Shown here: positions 10,851-22,907 of the stretch, piece by piece
Numbering within the stretch: position 1 is the stretch's first letter
Layout of the letters: each line of letters opens with the position of its first letter
Source of the DNA: Staphylotrichum longicolle
Taxonomy: Eukaryota > Ascomycota > Sordariomycetes > Sordariales > Chaetomiaceae
Length of the DNA: 64,000 nt
Direction of reading: 5' to 3'
Assembly (NCBI GenBank): GCA_019096155.1
Contig: JAHCVI010000003.1
Coordinates: forward strand, 1,798,001 to 1,862,000
Position numbers and translations under genes: made by a program
The notes under the pieces: generated by a model
The model's input: only the letters and a program-made list of their open reading frames with translations
What the model was told of the DNA's origin: nothing
Database searches by the model: none

Positions 10851-11894
10851 ATGTCAACTCACACTCCCATATCGAGCGACTCAGCATCCACACACACACC
10901 CCAGGACGGGAACGCGGCAGCAAGGCAATTTTCTCAGCAAGTCACAGAGGAAGAGATATGGCAGAGCTCTGAGAACTTCTGGATGCGGTCCCACTTCCCC
11001 TATCCCACCACGAGTCCCCTTGTCTGGGTCAAGTTTGGGAGTGCAGAAAAACAGGCAGAGGCAGACAGGCAGCGGTTTGCCTGGCAATGGGTGTGGGACG
11101 AAAGACAGGCGAAGCGCTGCAGCCCCGGCATCCACATTCCGGAGATGTTCAGGACATTTACCCGGGGAGGCCAAACGTTCATCATCATCATCATGGAGCT
11201 CATCCACGGAACAGTGCTCGCCAAGTCTGTTTATGCACGCCCGATGGGATCACTGTATCCAGTGCCTCATTGCTATGATCTCATTGCCGAAGCCATCCAG
11301 CTTCTCCGCCGGATGCCTGTCCCACCGGACGCAACACCGGGCCCCTACACGCCAGATCACAGGCTCAGAATCATCAAGCACCCGTTATTCAAAGACCAAG
11401 AAGCCACCGTTGTGTACCAGAACATCAAGCAGCTCGAGGATCACATCAACCGGGTACTATAAATCTTCTTGAGCAAGCTCACAAACTGTGTCATCTTGCT
11501 CCATCTCGCTGACACCGTCTCCTAGGTCCTCCCACTCATGTTCCGCAATGGAAACGCCCCGCGAGTTAACTTGGAGAGAGAGTTGGTCTACGCGTATTCT
11601 GATTTCAACGACAAAAACTTCATGTTCAAGACAGATTCCGAGGGACGCCTCCTTCTCTACCTGATCGATTTCGAACACGCATCGTTCCTACCTCCAAGCT
11701 TCCTGGCCTTTGCAGTCTTGCGAGACAATCACTGGTGGACCACCCGGGACATTGCTGAACGAATCGGCACGACACTCCCTGGAGCAAACCTAGAAGCGCT
11801 TGGCTACGCCTCCTGTATGTTTCATGCGTTGTGGGTGAATGCTGGGCTTTTCAAAACAAGCACCGGCTGGTCGTTGACTCTAGATGCTGCTTGA
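10851..11894 (+). CDS. aminoglycoside phosphotransferase-like kinase (APH fold)
   Basis: Two exons, 10851-11453 and 11526-11894 (323 aa), joined in phase 0; the intron has a CTGAC branch-like site. The catalytic-loop equivalent is YSDFNDKNFMF, with the Brenner-type Asp and metal-binding Asn in the usual spacing. The DFG-equivalent is LIDFEHASF. These match the fungal APH/protein-kinase-like superfamily, which is expanded in filamentous ascomycetes and mostly uncharacterised. The N-terminal lobe includes WVKFGS, a likely VAIK-type Lys. The usual His of the HGD motif is Tyr-Ser here, common in divergent members. Substrate unknown; probably cytosolic. Confidence 0.8.
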
Positions 11895-12201
11895 GGGGAT
11901 CAAGGAGGCTTTTGGTCTTGGGTTCAGAGAAAGAGAGCAGGTGTCTCTGTGATTTATTCCATGGGAATTTGTCTCTTTCCGTTCATCGCTTTTAGGGTCA
12001 CTTTGCCGTAGTCGGCAATCGCTCAGGGATACACTTGCGGGGTATGATCCCAATTCACAAACATGGCAAATCTCCCTCAACCGAACAGCTTAGACGGGTA
12101 GTTTGGAGTCATGATCATCATTCCCAGCGCTTTATCCGAACGCTCTATGTACCTAGACATGGAAAAAAATACTAAAAAAGAAATCTACCAACAGGGTATC
12201 T
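11895..12201. other. short convergent intergenic stretch
   Basis: About 310 bp between the convergent APH-like and SGNH-hydrolase genes. Nothing beyond presumed 3' UTR sequence. Confidence 0.4.
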
Positions 12202-13063
12202 CTACACCGCGCCGTCATCAGGCACCCCCTGCACCGGCTCCGGCGCCTGCAGCCAGCCGGCATCGCTCGCGGCCACCAGCCCCGCCAACCACACATCCGC
12301 CATCTTCCGATACCCGACATCATTCGGGTGCGTACTGTCCGCCAGATCCCCCAGCCCCGGCCCCGCCTCGCCGTGCATGTCCACCAACACCAGCTTCCTC
12401 CCCTCCCCTTCCCTCAACCGTCTCGCCACGTCCACGAGCTGCCGATTGATCACCCCGACATTCCGCTCCGCCTCCACGCCGCGGTTCACCAGCAGCGTGC
12501 TCAGCACCACCACCGCCCGCGGACTCAGACTCCACACATCCCGCAGCAACCCCTCCATCCGCTCGCCCGCGGTGCTCACGTTCCACCCCTGCGTGGCGTC
12601 GTTGGTCCCGGCGTTGACGAGCACCACGTTGGGCCTCCACCGCCCGACGCCGCCCGCCGCAGTCGCCTTTTGCCGCACCTGCTCGATGCGATACCCGGGC
12701 CACCCCTCGACGTCGTTGTCGCGCATGGTGCCCGCCTGCCGCGAGCCGACCATGTTGACCGGGTTGCCCGCGGCCGCGAGCTGCGTGCGCAGCGCCAGGC
12801 GGTAGCCGTTGCCGTCGGACGAGGCCGTGCCGTAGGTGATGGACGCGCCGAGCGGCATGATGCGCAGCGGGACGCCGCCCGCGAGCGGCGCGGTGGCGCG
12901 GAGCGCGAGGTTGTGCGTGTTGGTCGCGACGCCTTGGTTCGCGAGGGGGGCGGCGAGGGCTGAGGGGAGGGGTTCGGGTTAGCGTTTTTGGTGTTCTTGG
13001 GGAAAACGGGGGGGGAGATGGGGACGAACCGAGCAGCAGAGTGTTGAGAGGGAGGAACACCAT
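12202..13063 (-). CDS. secreted SGNH/GDSL hydrolase, CE3-like esterase
   Basis: Exons 13063-13030 and 12959-12202 on the minus strand (263 aa). The tiny first exon supplies the start of a signal peptide that splicing completes (MVFLPLNTLLLALAAPLA). SGNH blocks are clear: block I PLGASITYG with the nucleophilic Ser, block III NAGTND, and block V DSTHPND with the Asp and His of the triad. Layout and length resemble carbohydrate esterase family 3 (acetyl xylan esterase-like), which removes acetyl groups from plant polysaccharides outside the cell. Other SGNH lipase activities are possible. No carbohydrate-binding module is attached. Confidence 0.87.
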
Positions 13064-14666
13064 TGTGAGTGGTGGTGTGGTTGGGTGCTGGTGGCGGTAA
13101 GGACAGTGGGTTGTGTATTGGCTATGATGTTGTGATGGAAAAGTAAAGTGTTGTTGCGAGGTTGGTGATGAGTTTTGATCTTAAATGCGAGACTGAGTCG
13201 TCTCCCATACGGTGTTGATGAGTTCGGATGTCGGTTGGTACGTCGTGTTCGGTCGTGCGTCTTTCAGGTTATCGACGGCTGCACAAGATGTGTTGCAGCA
13301 CGCGGGCTGGTCGGGTGTACTGCAGCCAATTTCGGCCAAATATTGCTGCCGGCGATTGCCTATAAAATAGAATGACCGCCTTTGTCTAACTTTTGCCGTT
13401 GGGGTCGAGGAGAAGGTGATGGTGGCCAACAGGCTAAAGTGGGCACAAACGCCGAGACATGTATAAATCAGATATCACCTGGGGCGGCGGTTTGCCGGTT
13501 TGGTTGTTGGGAGGGCCATTGTTGTTGCATGCGCCTGCGACTTGGGGCGGGGACAGCTGAGGTTGGGTGCTTCTCGGCGGACAGGCCGGACATTTCAAGA
13601 AGACCGACTGAAAGTAAGTGCCCGCACCGGCGAACGAAGCAGCGCTTGCGAGGGAGGGACGCGCTAGTGGGAGGCGATGATGTTGGACGAGGAGGAGCGG
13701 CAGATCGGCCTGGCCTGGCCATGACCAGGGTGCCCCCCCCTGAGCACGTGGGGATGATCCCCCTCGGAGACCACTCCGGAAGCTTATTCCTCAAATGTGA
13801 CATGTCCGCCCCAATATCCAGTCGAGCGTGTGGCCCTGTGTTCCTTGGGGCATGCAGGCTGTCGGCAGTCGAGCACGGCAGGATGCAGGCAAGCGTCCCG
13901 TTATGCACAAACAGACGGCAAAAATCGCACTTTGTGATGTTGCGACCTGGAATCGCCTGCGTCTTTCTCCTCGGCAGTCTTTCTCCGATGGAAAGGCCTG
14001 GCCCTACGGGCGGGTTTTGGTGTTGGCAAGTCTGGGTCGGTCTGGGGTTAGCGCAGCGCTGGCTCTTGGCGTGATTTAGCGCTTGTTAGCCCTTGCATGT
14101 GTCTGGAACATGACCGGCCCTGCACGCCACAGGTTCTTCCTGGTGCTCTGGTTGGTTGGTTCTTGCGACTTGCCCAAAGCTTCTTTCACCATCCCTTTCC
14201 CCGACGAGCCCCGAGAGCACGTTTTCGTGGAACGTGGGTTGGAGACTGCTTCTTTGGGCAGCCACAGGTTGGCCTGACATCGATAATTTGCTCGATTGGA
14301 GCACGATGGCTTTTGCGTCACCGAAGCCAGTTTGTGCGAAGCTGATGATCGGCGTGGGGGAGGGTCAGCAGAAATGGGTGCCTGCCTGTTGGTTGGTCTG
14401 GCTTCTCCAATCGCAAGGTCATCCTCCATTTTGGTGAGCTGAGCCGCGGTCAAAAACCATGCAGGTTTGCCTGGCGAGCCTGGATGCACTCAATGCTCTG
14501 TGGTGCAACGAAACCTGCAGACCCACCGCAGTCATTCTCGGATGTGGCGACCGATCATGAAACTAATTCCAAGCATGCTGAATCGCAACAACGTCTCAAT
14601 AAAGCGTATCGTAACGATAAGGAAGCGAATGCCGTGTCAACAAAAAGAAGGATCAGAACGCCAAAC
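13064..14666. other. gene-free intergenic stretch
   Basis: About 1.6 kb upstream of the SGNH gene. The 230-codon open frame at 13382-14074 is rich in Cys/Arg/Gly/Trp with no hydrophobic-core pattern and overlaps open frames on the other strand, so it is probably noncoding. A TATA-like CTATAAAATAG occurs near 13360. Confidence 0.5.
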
Positions 14667-14672
14667 AAAAAA
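14667..14672 (-). terminator. RNA polymerase III terminator for tRNA-Glu
   Basis: Six A on the plus strand, hence T6 on the tRNA strand, about 12 nt beyond the tRNA 3' end. Confidence 0.7.
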
Positions 14673-14683
14673 TGATGTTGAAA

Positions 14684-14775
14684 CTCGGATACCGGGAGTC
14701 GAACCCGGGGCTGTTGAGAGAACGGTCACTTCTGAGAAGTGAGAGTCAACGATGTTACCGCTACACCATACCCGA
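14684..14775 (-). tRNA. tRNA-Glu (anticodon CTC) with a 21-nt intron
   Basis: Read on the minus strand, the 92-nt gene folds as a cloverleaf. The acceptor stem is TCGGGTA with TATCCGA (one G-U) and discriminator G. The A box is TGGTGTAGCGG and the B box GGTTCGACTCC. The T stem is CCGGG/CCCGG and the anticodon stem GTTGA/TCAAC. The anticodon loop is CTCTCA followed by 21 extra nucleotides and then C, which places an intron after position 37, the standard site for eukaryotic pre-tRNA introns. The anticodon is CTC. Confidence 0.93.
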
Positions 14776-15061
14776 TAAGTCGAGTGTGGTTCCGACGAAT
14801 GGTTACGGGTTGGGCCGGGCCTTGGTGCTAACAATTCGGCCCGTGCACCGCTCAGTCGATCTTGCAACACCTTTTTTGTCTGTCCCATTCATGAGAAGCT
14901 ACCTTATGTTTGCAGTTTAGGGAAAATCTAGCTAATCGGCAAACGCTGTTCACAACACCAAAAACCTCGCCTGATGTTGGCGGGGTCTGCTACAGCACCT
15001 CATCCGTTTCAGGTACGCTTTCACCTATTTCCTCCACCGCTTCACTGCTCTTGTGGCCTGG

Positions 15062-16213
15062 TCACTTTTTTCCCTGGGTCCCGTCGTCTTTGTCAACACT
15101 TGGTGGACTCTTCGACCCGGTTGGTTTACGGCCAAGGCTTTCTAATAAGCGCACTACTTTCTCGCCCGCCTCCGCATGCGATTCTTTGTTGAGCCACCAC
15201 TGGGCGGGTGGCATGAACCTGGCGTCTTCTCGATACGTTTCCACCAGCCACTCTGCCGCCAAGCTCGGATCCTTGATCCACCGTTGGGGCAGCCAGTGTA
15301 TCCACGGGTTGTGAGCCTTGTACCCTTGCGGAAATGGCCAGAGCCGTTGGATCATGGACGGCGGCAAGGGGCCGGATTTCTCCCTCGTCCGTGGGCATGC
15401 CATAGTCGGGGGTGAAGTCGTATATGTAAACGGTGTTGAAGTCAATGATTACGACGCTGCCGTCGGGCTTGACCATGACGTTGCGCGCGGCACTAGGTCA
15501 TCGTGTCTCACCGCAGCATGCCACCAGATAAGAAGGTGTGCCTCGTGGATGCTCTGTAGCACGCGGATCCGGAAGTCTTCGGGCGGGAGCCGGGTGTGGT
15601 CAATAAGGTGGCTGGATTTGTCCTCGGCGCGCAAAATGATATCCAGCATGCATTCCCCTTGGACGAGCTCCAGGAGAATGAGACGGACCCATCGCTGACC
15701 GACCGCGAAGGTCCAAGCCCCGTGGTAGGCGGGCACATAGGTACCGCCGATGACGGGCTGCATGATCCTATACGCCCAGGCTTCGATGTTATAGTCCCTA
15801 TCGGCAAAGGACATGCAGTCGTTGAAGCCCAAAACGCTCGGCCCGGGCCCGCCCAGGGGGTAGTCGACGCCATCGTAGATCTTGGCGACGAATTCGGTGG
15901 ACGGGTCCCCGTCGAGAAAGCATGTGACGACGTGGGGACCACCTCGGCGGCGAATTGTCTTGACGCCCGTCACCGTCAGGGTGCGCTCAAGTGTACCCGG
16001 AGGTACTGTCTCGAGGGGCGGGTTGGCGAGCGCGAATTCGACGCGGTCAATCTTCCCCAAATCCTGGCCTTTCCAGCGACTCCAGTCCACAGGCGGGCGC
16101 GGACTTGGCCCATAGTCGCCGGTAAAGGGGTCCGGCGGCAAGTGTTTGCGAATACTGAGAGTGTTATTCACGCCGTACCAGCCAGTGCCCAGGGCATTTT
16201 GACTCGTGCCCAT
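15062..16213 (-). pseudogene. kinase-like (APH/protein-kinase fold) gene with two frame lesions
   Basis: The minus-strand frame from 16213 encodes a kinase-like protein up to IHEAHLLIWWHAAVRHDDLVPR, then leaves the motif frame. The next part, NVMVKPDGSVVIIDFNTVYIYDF (catalytic Asn and DFG-like Asp), is in another frame. The C-terminal part, from RLWPFPQG through HWLPQRW to the stop, is back in the first frame. The breaks coincide with a CGCGCG run at about 15483-15490 (two extra bases) and a CCCC run at about 15368-15371 (one extra base). They sum to three, so only about 100 bp is out of frame. No intron fits, because both sides of each break are conserved motif sequence. It is either a decayed gene or an assembly error. 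Family function unknown. Confidence 0.72.
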
Positions 16214-16652
16214 TTTGAGGGGGAATGAACTCGAACGAGGGCCTGGCTGTTGAGTGTTTGGTGTCGTCAGATAGGGGATGAGGGTAATGACAATTGAAGC
16301 GGTTGGAATGCTTCTGGCTGCTTTTCAGCCAACGACAAAGTGTGTTCGTCTAAGTTGCGAACAACTTCCAAGCAAATCTCAGTCATTGTCGGCGACTTGG
16401 CGCGTGACGGAGAGAGTTTTGGCAAGGCCGAAAATAGAGCCAACCGAATGAGAGAAGAGCGGGGCCAATTGGAAGCTTGCAGGCCTTTTGTTCTTCTCTT
16501 GGTATTTTACCTACCTTATGGAGTGAGTTCACGCCAGATGTTGCGAAGAACAAGAAAGGACAATGAAATTCATCGTTGCGGGCAGGAGAAAGCTGCATTC
16601 TAACCTTGAGTCTACGCGTCGGATTTCCATTCTTCTAACGTACTTATCTCTT
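16214..16652. other. intergenic stretch
   Basis: About 440 bp between the start of the kinase-like gene and the 3' end of the GH3 gene (both minus). It presumably holds the kinase-like promoter. No gene seen. Confidence 0.4.
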
Positions 16653-19423
16653 TCATGGCATATACGTTTGCCGGCTCACATGAATGCGTGTCCATATGTC
16701 GATCTCCTGAGCATGTCGTCCAGCATAAACAATGTACGTCCCCTCCTCTACCACCCACTCCTGCCCCGTTTCGTCGAACCGGGCAAAGTCCCGCATGGTA
16801 ATGGGCAGCTGAGCAACAGAAGACTCGCCGGCCTGCAACCTCACCTTGTCAAACGCCGCTAATATTTTTACCGGGCCTTCGGCATTCGGCGTTTCTTTCC
16901 CGACGTAAAGCTGTACCGCAACGGCTCCCGCACAGCTTCCCGAGTTCTCGACCCTGACGCTGGCGATAAAGCTATTGTCGTCTGCCCTTGCGACAACCAG
17001 ATCAGAGAGCGTAAACGTGGTGTAAGACAGGCCAAAGCCAAAAGGGAAATGCACTGCATCAGCCGGCAGCCGATCGAAGTGCCGGTACCCAACAAAGACT
17101 CCTTCGGCGTAGTTGACCTTGAGCTTGCCATCCACGTGGTGACCTGGAAAGTTGCCGTACGCCGGACAATCTTCCAGACGCTTTGGAAACGTGCAGGGCA
17201 GGTGACCTTCGGGGGTTTGTGCCCCGGTCAGGACGTCAGCAATGGAGCTGCCAGCCTCCTGGCCCGGAAACCAGCATTGGATCAGAGCGTCAACCTGGTC
17301 TAGCCACGGCAGCGCCACCGCGCTGCCCGTAGAGTTTACCACAATCGTCTTGGGAGCGGCGACGCTCACTGCGGCTACCAGCCGATCCTGGCTGCCATCC
17401 TTCGGGAGGTGGAAGTCAACGCGGTCCTGCCCCTCAGTTTCCCAAGCAGGGTTGTGGCCCGTAAAGACGATGGCCAGATCGCACCCCTTGCTCAGCTCAA
17501 CAGCCTCGGCTAGCAAGTCGCTGTCGTGTTCTGCCTCGTACATGCATCCGACGCGTGCGCTGGACCTGCCGGTGAGGAAGTTCGCTTCTTGGCCGTTTGC
17601 CGGTTTGTGAGGCTCTGCGTGGATGTGAAGCGAATATTGCACCCCTGTTTCTAACGAGATTGCCACCTGCTTGCCCGGTATCGCGCCGAAGAGGTAGCCC
17701 ATGTCGTCGGCACAGTCTTGTTCTTGATGTAACACGACGGTGCCGTCGATGCTGAACGTCGAAGGACCGAGGCTGGAGAGGGCAAAGTAGTAGCGGCCCG
17801 TCTCGGGCGGTGTGAATGTTCCGGTGATGTTGACCTCTGAACCGTGCGCGCAGCGCGGATCAAATGGGGAAAGCTCCGACTCTGCCAGGGACAACGTTGT
17901 CTGCTCGCCGTTTCCATCACAACTTCTGCGTGAGCTGAGAGTGAATCCCGAGGAGCCGTCCAGGCCGACGACGTTGTCGGTGATGGTGGGCAGTCGACGG
18001 AAGGTGTGTGCGCCTGCAAGGCTTGTCAGCAACCTCGCTCATCTGTTTTGCGCAGCGAGAGACCCGAGTGAGACCGACCTTTGCTGTAGACAAGCTCGAC
18101 ATCATCGCCAAACGCGGTGCGGAGTGCATCCCAGGCGGTGGTGTAGTGATGTGCGACGACTGCTGCGCTCCCTCCTCCGTGAGCAAGACAATCTTTGGCG
18201 TAGCCCAACAACGCAATCCTTTTGCCTTTTACCTTGTCATTTGTCAAGGGAAGTATGCCTGCTTCATTCTTGAGGAGGACAATACCCTTGGCACCAGCTT
18301 CGCGAATCAAATCCTCAGTTGTCTGCTCGTCAAAGGGCGGTGTGTCCTTGGGAGTGCCCCCATCCACAAAGCGGTTTCCGCGCCGCAGGAATCCCAATAC
18401 ACGGCGCGCTCTTTGGGTGATGGTATCCTCGTCAAGCTTGCCTGACGTAAGTGCGGCACTGACTGCCTCCTTGGTTCTCCACCGAGTCGGTCCTGGCATC
18501 TCGAGATCCAGCCCAGCGGCAAGGGCCTCAACGGTCGAGTTGGTCCCGCCCCAGTCGCTCATTATCAAGCCGTCCCAGCCCCATTGCTCCCGCAGGACGG
18601 TCTGTATCAAGGCCGCACTGCTGTCCATGTGTTCCCCGTTGACTTTGTTGTAGGCCGTCATGAGGGCGGCCGGGTTCGCATCCCTTATCACGATCTCAAA
18701 TGGCCGGAGGTAGATTTCTCGGAGCGCGCGGTCGCCCACTCGTGTGTCAACCGTGAGGCGTTCCGTCTCCTGCTCGTTGGCAACAAAGTGCTTGACAGTA
18801 GCGAGGACACCCTCGGACTGGAGCCCGTTTACAAGGTTGGCTGCCATTTTGCCGGATAAGTAAGGATCTTCGGAGAACGTTTCGAAGTTGCGACCGCCAA
18901 GAGGATGGCGCTGGATGCAGACAGTTGGCGCAAGGAGGCAGTGAACGCCCTTCGATTTGGCCTCCACGGCGAGCGCCTGGCCGATTCGCCGCGCCAAGGT
19001 CCTGTCAAAGGTGGCTGCTACACCGCATGCTGCTGGGAAGCAGGCCGACGTGCCACTTCCCTGATGCAGGTCACCGCCTCTCGCTCCATTGGGCCCGTCG
19101 GATGTCTGGGGTGGTTCGGCCACGCACATCAGCTTTGACTTGTTCTCTCGATCTTAGCTACCAGGAAATTTTGAGTACCTTCAATGCTGGGACTCCTTTC
19201 GCTGGTATTGCTACCGTTTCCCAAAAGTTTGCACCAGCAAGGAGCGAAATCTGTCACACATCCCACATCCATTAGCGAAGCTCGACTTCTTTAAAAACCA
19301 ACTACCTTGATTTGCAAAGGAACGAGTCACAAGAAATGCTACAGCCTTGAAACAGGCTACCGCACTTACCTTCTCCTCGAGCGTGAGCCTCGCCAAGATT
19401 CGCTCCGTGTCGACGGACGCCAT
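16653..19423 (-). CDS. GH3 beta-glucosidase with PA14 insert and fibronectin-III-like tail
   Basis: Four minus-strand exons: 19423-19370, 19250-19179, 19105-18079 and 18013-16653 (837 aa). All GT-AG with closing phases. No signal peptide, so probably intracellular. Motifs in order: LTLEEK then SLLAGANFWET near residues 13-30, SDGPNGARG, GRNFETFSEDP, KHFVANEQE, and the nucleophile loop MSDWGGTNS near residue 224. A PA14-like segment (GRYYFALSSLGPSTFSIDG) lies near 445, followed by the second GH3 domain and a C-terminal FnIII-like domain with FGFGLSYTTF. Length and layout match fungal intracellular GH3 enzymes that release glucose from aryl- or oligo-glucosides. It is divergent from the GH78 gene across a 635-bp shared promoter, suggesting joint control. 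Confidence 0.94.
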
Positions 19424-20058
19424 GTCGGACAACACGGGAGATTGACCTTGGACTCAACGTCTGAGTGCCGAGACGGGCTGAAAAGGGGACCGCTAAGCGC
19501 TTGAATGGAGGATCCAATGTTTACGCTGAGAGTTTTGAGTCGGGTTTTTCGAAATACTTCTATTTCCGTATTCTGGTTTGATGCTATTCACTCAGCATGG
19601 GAACCAAGCTCGGGATGTGGTCCATGTGGTTCGCAGCAACAAGATCGCCCAGTTGTCACCAGATCCCAAGACCCATCAAACAACGCCTCTCGGTGTATAT
19701 TCGGCCATACTTTGCCAACTGTATTCTGCACTATAGCGAAAGCGAGTCTTTTGACTAGGGCTTCCTGGTTGAGTCTTAACAATGCCAAGTCGACAAGCCT
19801 TCGTGTCGGGATGTGGAGGAGGCGTGGCAACGCTGGCAATGACAAACGGCAATCCAAGGATTGACCATTCGGTGGAAATCCGGCCGAGCCTGAGCCGATT
19901 CGCATTCTGGTGTCACTTGAATCAAGAAACCAACGTCGAGTCTCGAGGAGGCTTCGAAGGGCCGCTGTAGCACCAGCAGACACTCTCCTTTGTCCTGTCT
20001 GACGGTTGACCACTTGCCATCAGTTAAGACCGAGCCGGCAGCATTTGAGGACAACAGG
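19424..20058. promoter_or_regulatory. shared divergent promoter of GH3 and GH78 genes
   Basis: A 635-bp region between the two ATGs with no credible gene. It contains a CGG-N11-CCG inverted repeat at 19881-19897. A divergent arrangement of two functionally linked glycosidases commonly implies a common regulator. Confidence 0.6.
19881..19897. promoter_or_regulatory. CGG-N11-CCG element (candidate Zn2Cys6 site)
   Basis: Inverted CGG triplets 11 bp apart, 162 bp upstream of the GH78 ATG. This is the geometry bound by some fungal binuclear zinc-cluster dimers (Gal4-type spacing). An element with identical spacing lies in the MFS promoter. One such match per few kb is expected by chance in GC-rich DNA, so this is only a candidate. 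Confidence 0.4.
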
Positions 20059-22907
20059 ATGGGCAAGATGTCGGCCACGCCCGGCGCTCGCGTCGTCGAC
20101 CTGCGCTTTGAACACTATGCCTCTGCTCACCAGCTCGGGACCCATGTCCAACGCCCACGCTTGTCGTGGAAATTCGCCGATACCCCCGACGGCTTTGTCC
20201 AGGGCGGCTACGAGCTCGAAATCTACGACCAACCGCCGGCTGCCGGTGTACCGTGCATCCACCAAGAGGAAGTCATCTCGGAACAGAGCACCCTTGTTTC
20301 GTGGCCATTGCCGCGGCCGCTCCAGTCGCGGCAGCGCGTCTTTGCGCGGGTGCGTGCGTGGGGCAACCAGGAAGGCCAGAGCCGGACGGCATGGAGCGAC
20401 ATCGCGAGCATTGAAGGAGGGTTGCTGCAGCGGGAGCTGTGGACGGCGCACCGCATTTCGTCGCCCTGGGAGTACCCCAAGGACAGCCCGCAACCCGAGG
20501 AGCTGTTCAGAAAGGAGTTTCGAACGACTGAAGCCAAGTCGGTCACATCCGCCCGGCTCTACATCACGGCGCAAGGGGTGTATCAGGCCGAGATCAACGG
20601 CGTGCCTGTTGGCGATCATGTTCTAGCCCCTGGATGGACCGTCTACGACAGGCGGCTGAGGTACCAGTGCTTCGACGTTCTGAGGCACCTCTGCAAATCC
20701 CCGGGAACGAACGTGATCGGGGTGAGAGTGGCCGAAGGCTGGTTTTGCGGACGGTTGGGATGGGGCGGTGGGTTCCGCAACCTTTGGGGCGAGCGCCCTG
20801 CCCTTCTGGCCCAGCTCGAGATCACGTACGACGATGGAACAACAGAGACCACTGGCACGGACGCATCTTGGACAGTGGCCAAAGGCCCTACCGTCAGCGC
20901 GGAGCTCTACGACGGCGAAAAGTACGATGCGCGGCTCGAGATTCCAGAATGGTCTGGTTCACCGGACGGCAGGCCAGCGGTGCTCCCTCATAGCAGCAGT
21001 TGGGAAAATGCTGCGGTCTGCGATCCCCTCCCCGACAGTGTGCTTCTCATTGCTGAGGAGGCGGAGCCCGTACGTCGGATAGCCACTGTCCAGCCGTTGG
21101 AGATGATATCAACACCAAGTGGGAAAGCGGTCTTGGATTTCGGGCAGAATCTAGTCGGCTATATCAGGATTAAACACGTCAAGGGAAAGAGCGGGTTGAA
21201 GATATCGTTCGCACACGCCGAGGTGCTCGAGGACGGAGAACTCGGGCGCCGACCCCTACGCGTGGCCGCCAACTTGGACGAATACACACTTAGGGGGGAT
21301 GCCAACGGCGAGTCATGGGAGCCAAAGTTTACATTCCACGGCTTTCGCTATGTCCAGGTTGACGGTTGGCCGGAATCCCTGGGAGTTGACGGCGATGGCG
21401 GCTTGCTATCGTCCGTCGAGGCCGTTGTCTGCCATACGGACATGAGGCGCACCGGCGATTTTGGCTGCTCGGACCCTCTCCTTTCGCGGCTCCACGAGAA
21501 CGTCGTCTGGAGCATGCGCGGAAACTTCCTCAGCATTCCGACAGATTGTCCGCAGAGAGACGAGCGGCTCGGCTGGACCGGCGATCTCGCAATGTTTGCG
21601 CCCACCGCAACGCTTCTGTACGACTGTGTTGGCATGCTCCGGGGCTGGCTCAAGGACGTCTTTGCGGAGCAGTCCAAGCATGGTGGCGTTCCGCCGCTTG
21701 TTGTGCCCAATGCTGTGACAAGTGACCCGATGTTCGGGCATGTCCTGCCCGCCGCCGTCTGGTCAGATGTGGCTGTTCTCGCGCCCTGGGCCTTGTATCA
21801 GGCAACCGGAGACCTTGAGATCCTCAGAGACCAGTACCAGAGCATGGTCGACTGGATTGCCAGCATTCCGAGGAACTCGAGTGGCAATCGCCATTTGTGG
21901 GATTTATCACATCCTCAACTCGGTGTAAGTGCTGCTTTCCAAGGAATGCATTATACCATCAAAAACTGACCGAGGGAATATATATCTCCCAGGACTGGCT
22001 TGACCCTACAGCACCCCCTGACAACCCGGCCGCAGGTCGGACCGACGCAGTTCTCGTGGCGGACGCGTTTCTGGTTAGGTCGCTCGAGCTTGTTGCCGCG
22101 ACCGCAGCAATCCTCAACCACGAGGACGACGTTCTGAAATACAAGGCCGAAGCGGCCGCAGCCAAGACCGAGTTTGCGCTTGAGTACATCTCACCCACGG
22201 GACGGATGGTCTCCGATTCTCAGACCGCCTATGCCCTCGCCATCGTCTTTGACCTCTTCCCCTCCCCCGAGCAGAGGGCCCGAGCATCGGAGCGTCTCGC
22301 GTGGATCGTCCGGCGCAACGCGTTCAAGATCGGCACCGGGTTTGCAGGCACCCCTTTCATTTGCGAGGCTCTCGTCCTCGCGGGCCACCCACAGATTGCA
22401 TACGCCATGCTGCACAACAAGAGCTGCCCATCGTGGCTGTATCCCGTCACCATGGGCGCCACAACCGTCTGGGAGCGGTGGGACAGCATGTTGCCCGACG
22501 GGAGTATCAACCCGGGCGAGATGACCAGCTTCAACCACTACGCGCTGGGCGCCGTGGCAAAGTTCCTCCACGAACGTGTGGCTGGGCTGCAGTCGAGTGC
22601 ACCGGGTTGGAAGACGTTCCGGGTTGCGCCTGTGATTGGCGGGGAGTTGACAGAGGCTCGCGCTGAGATTGAGACGCCGTTTGGTAAAGCCGTGAGTGCA
22701 TGGTCGTTGACTGGGACGGAAAGCGGCAATGACGCATCTACTACGCTGGTCATGGAGGTGGTTGTCCCGCCCAATGTGTCTGCAGAGATTGTCTTCCCAG
22801 AGGGCACCGGAAGAGAGTCGATCCTGGTTGGACCGGGCAAGCACTCGTTCATGGTGCCATTTCGGAGAAGGGCAGATTGGCCCGTCGAGGCTCTTCGACC
22901 CTTTTGA
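20059..22907 (+). CDS. GH78 alpha-L-rhamnosidase
   Basis: Two exons, 20059-21924 and 21993-22907 (926 aa), with a phase-0 intron. The order is an N-terminal beta-sandwich (VVDLRFEHYASAHQLG), rhamnosidase N-domain motifs (GWTVYDRRLRYQ, DASWTVAKGP), a middle beta domain (VLDFGQNLVGYIRI) and an (alpha/alpha)6 catalytic domain. The catalytic domain shows CPQRDERLGWTGDLAMFAPTA near residue 497, with the conserved acidic cluster, and GATTVWERWDSMLPDG later. No signal peptide is evident, so it is probably intracellular. GH78 enzymes remove terminal alpha-L-rhamnose from flavonoid glycosides and pectic oligomers. It neighbours a beta-glucosidase and a sugar porter, consistent with stepwise breakdown of rhamnosyl-glucosides. 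The in-frame open region before 20059 lacks an ATG. Confidence 0.95.

Noticed and set aside
13382..14074. 230-codon open frame
   Set aside because: Composition is atypical (many Cys, Trp, Arg, Gly) and there is no domain, no intron context and no coding bias like the neighbours.
15440..15500. An intron (GTGAGA donor) to explain the kinase-like frame change
   Set aside because: It would remove the catalytic HDDLVPRN motif, which is clearly coding on both sides of the break.
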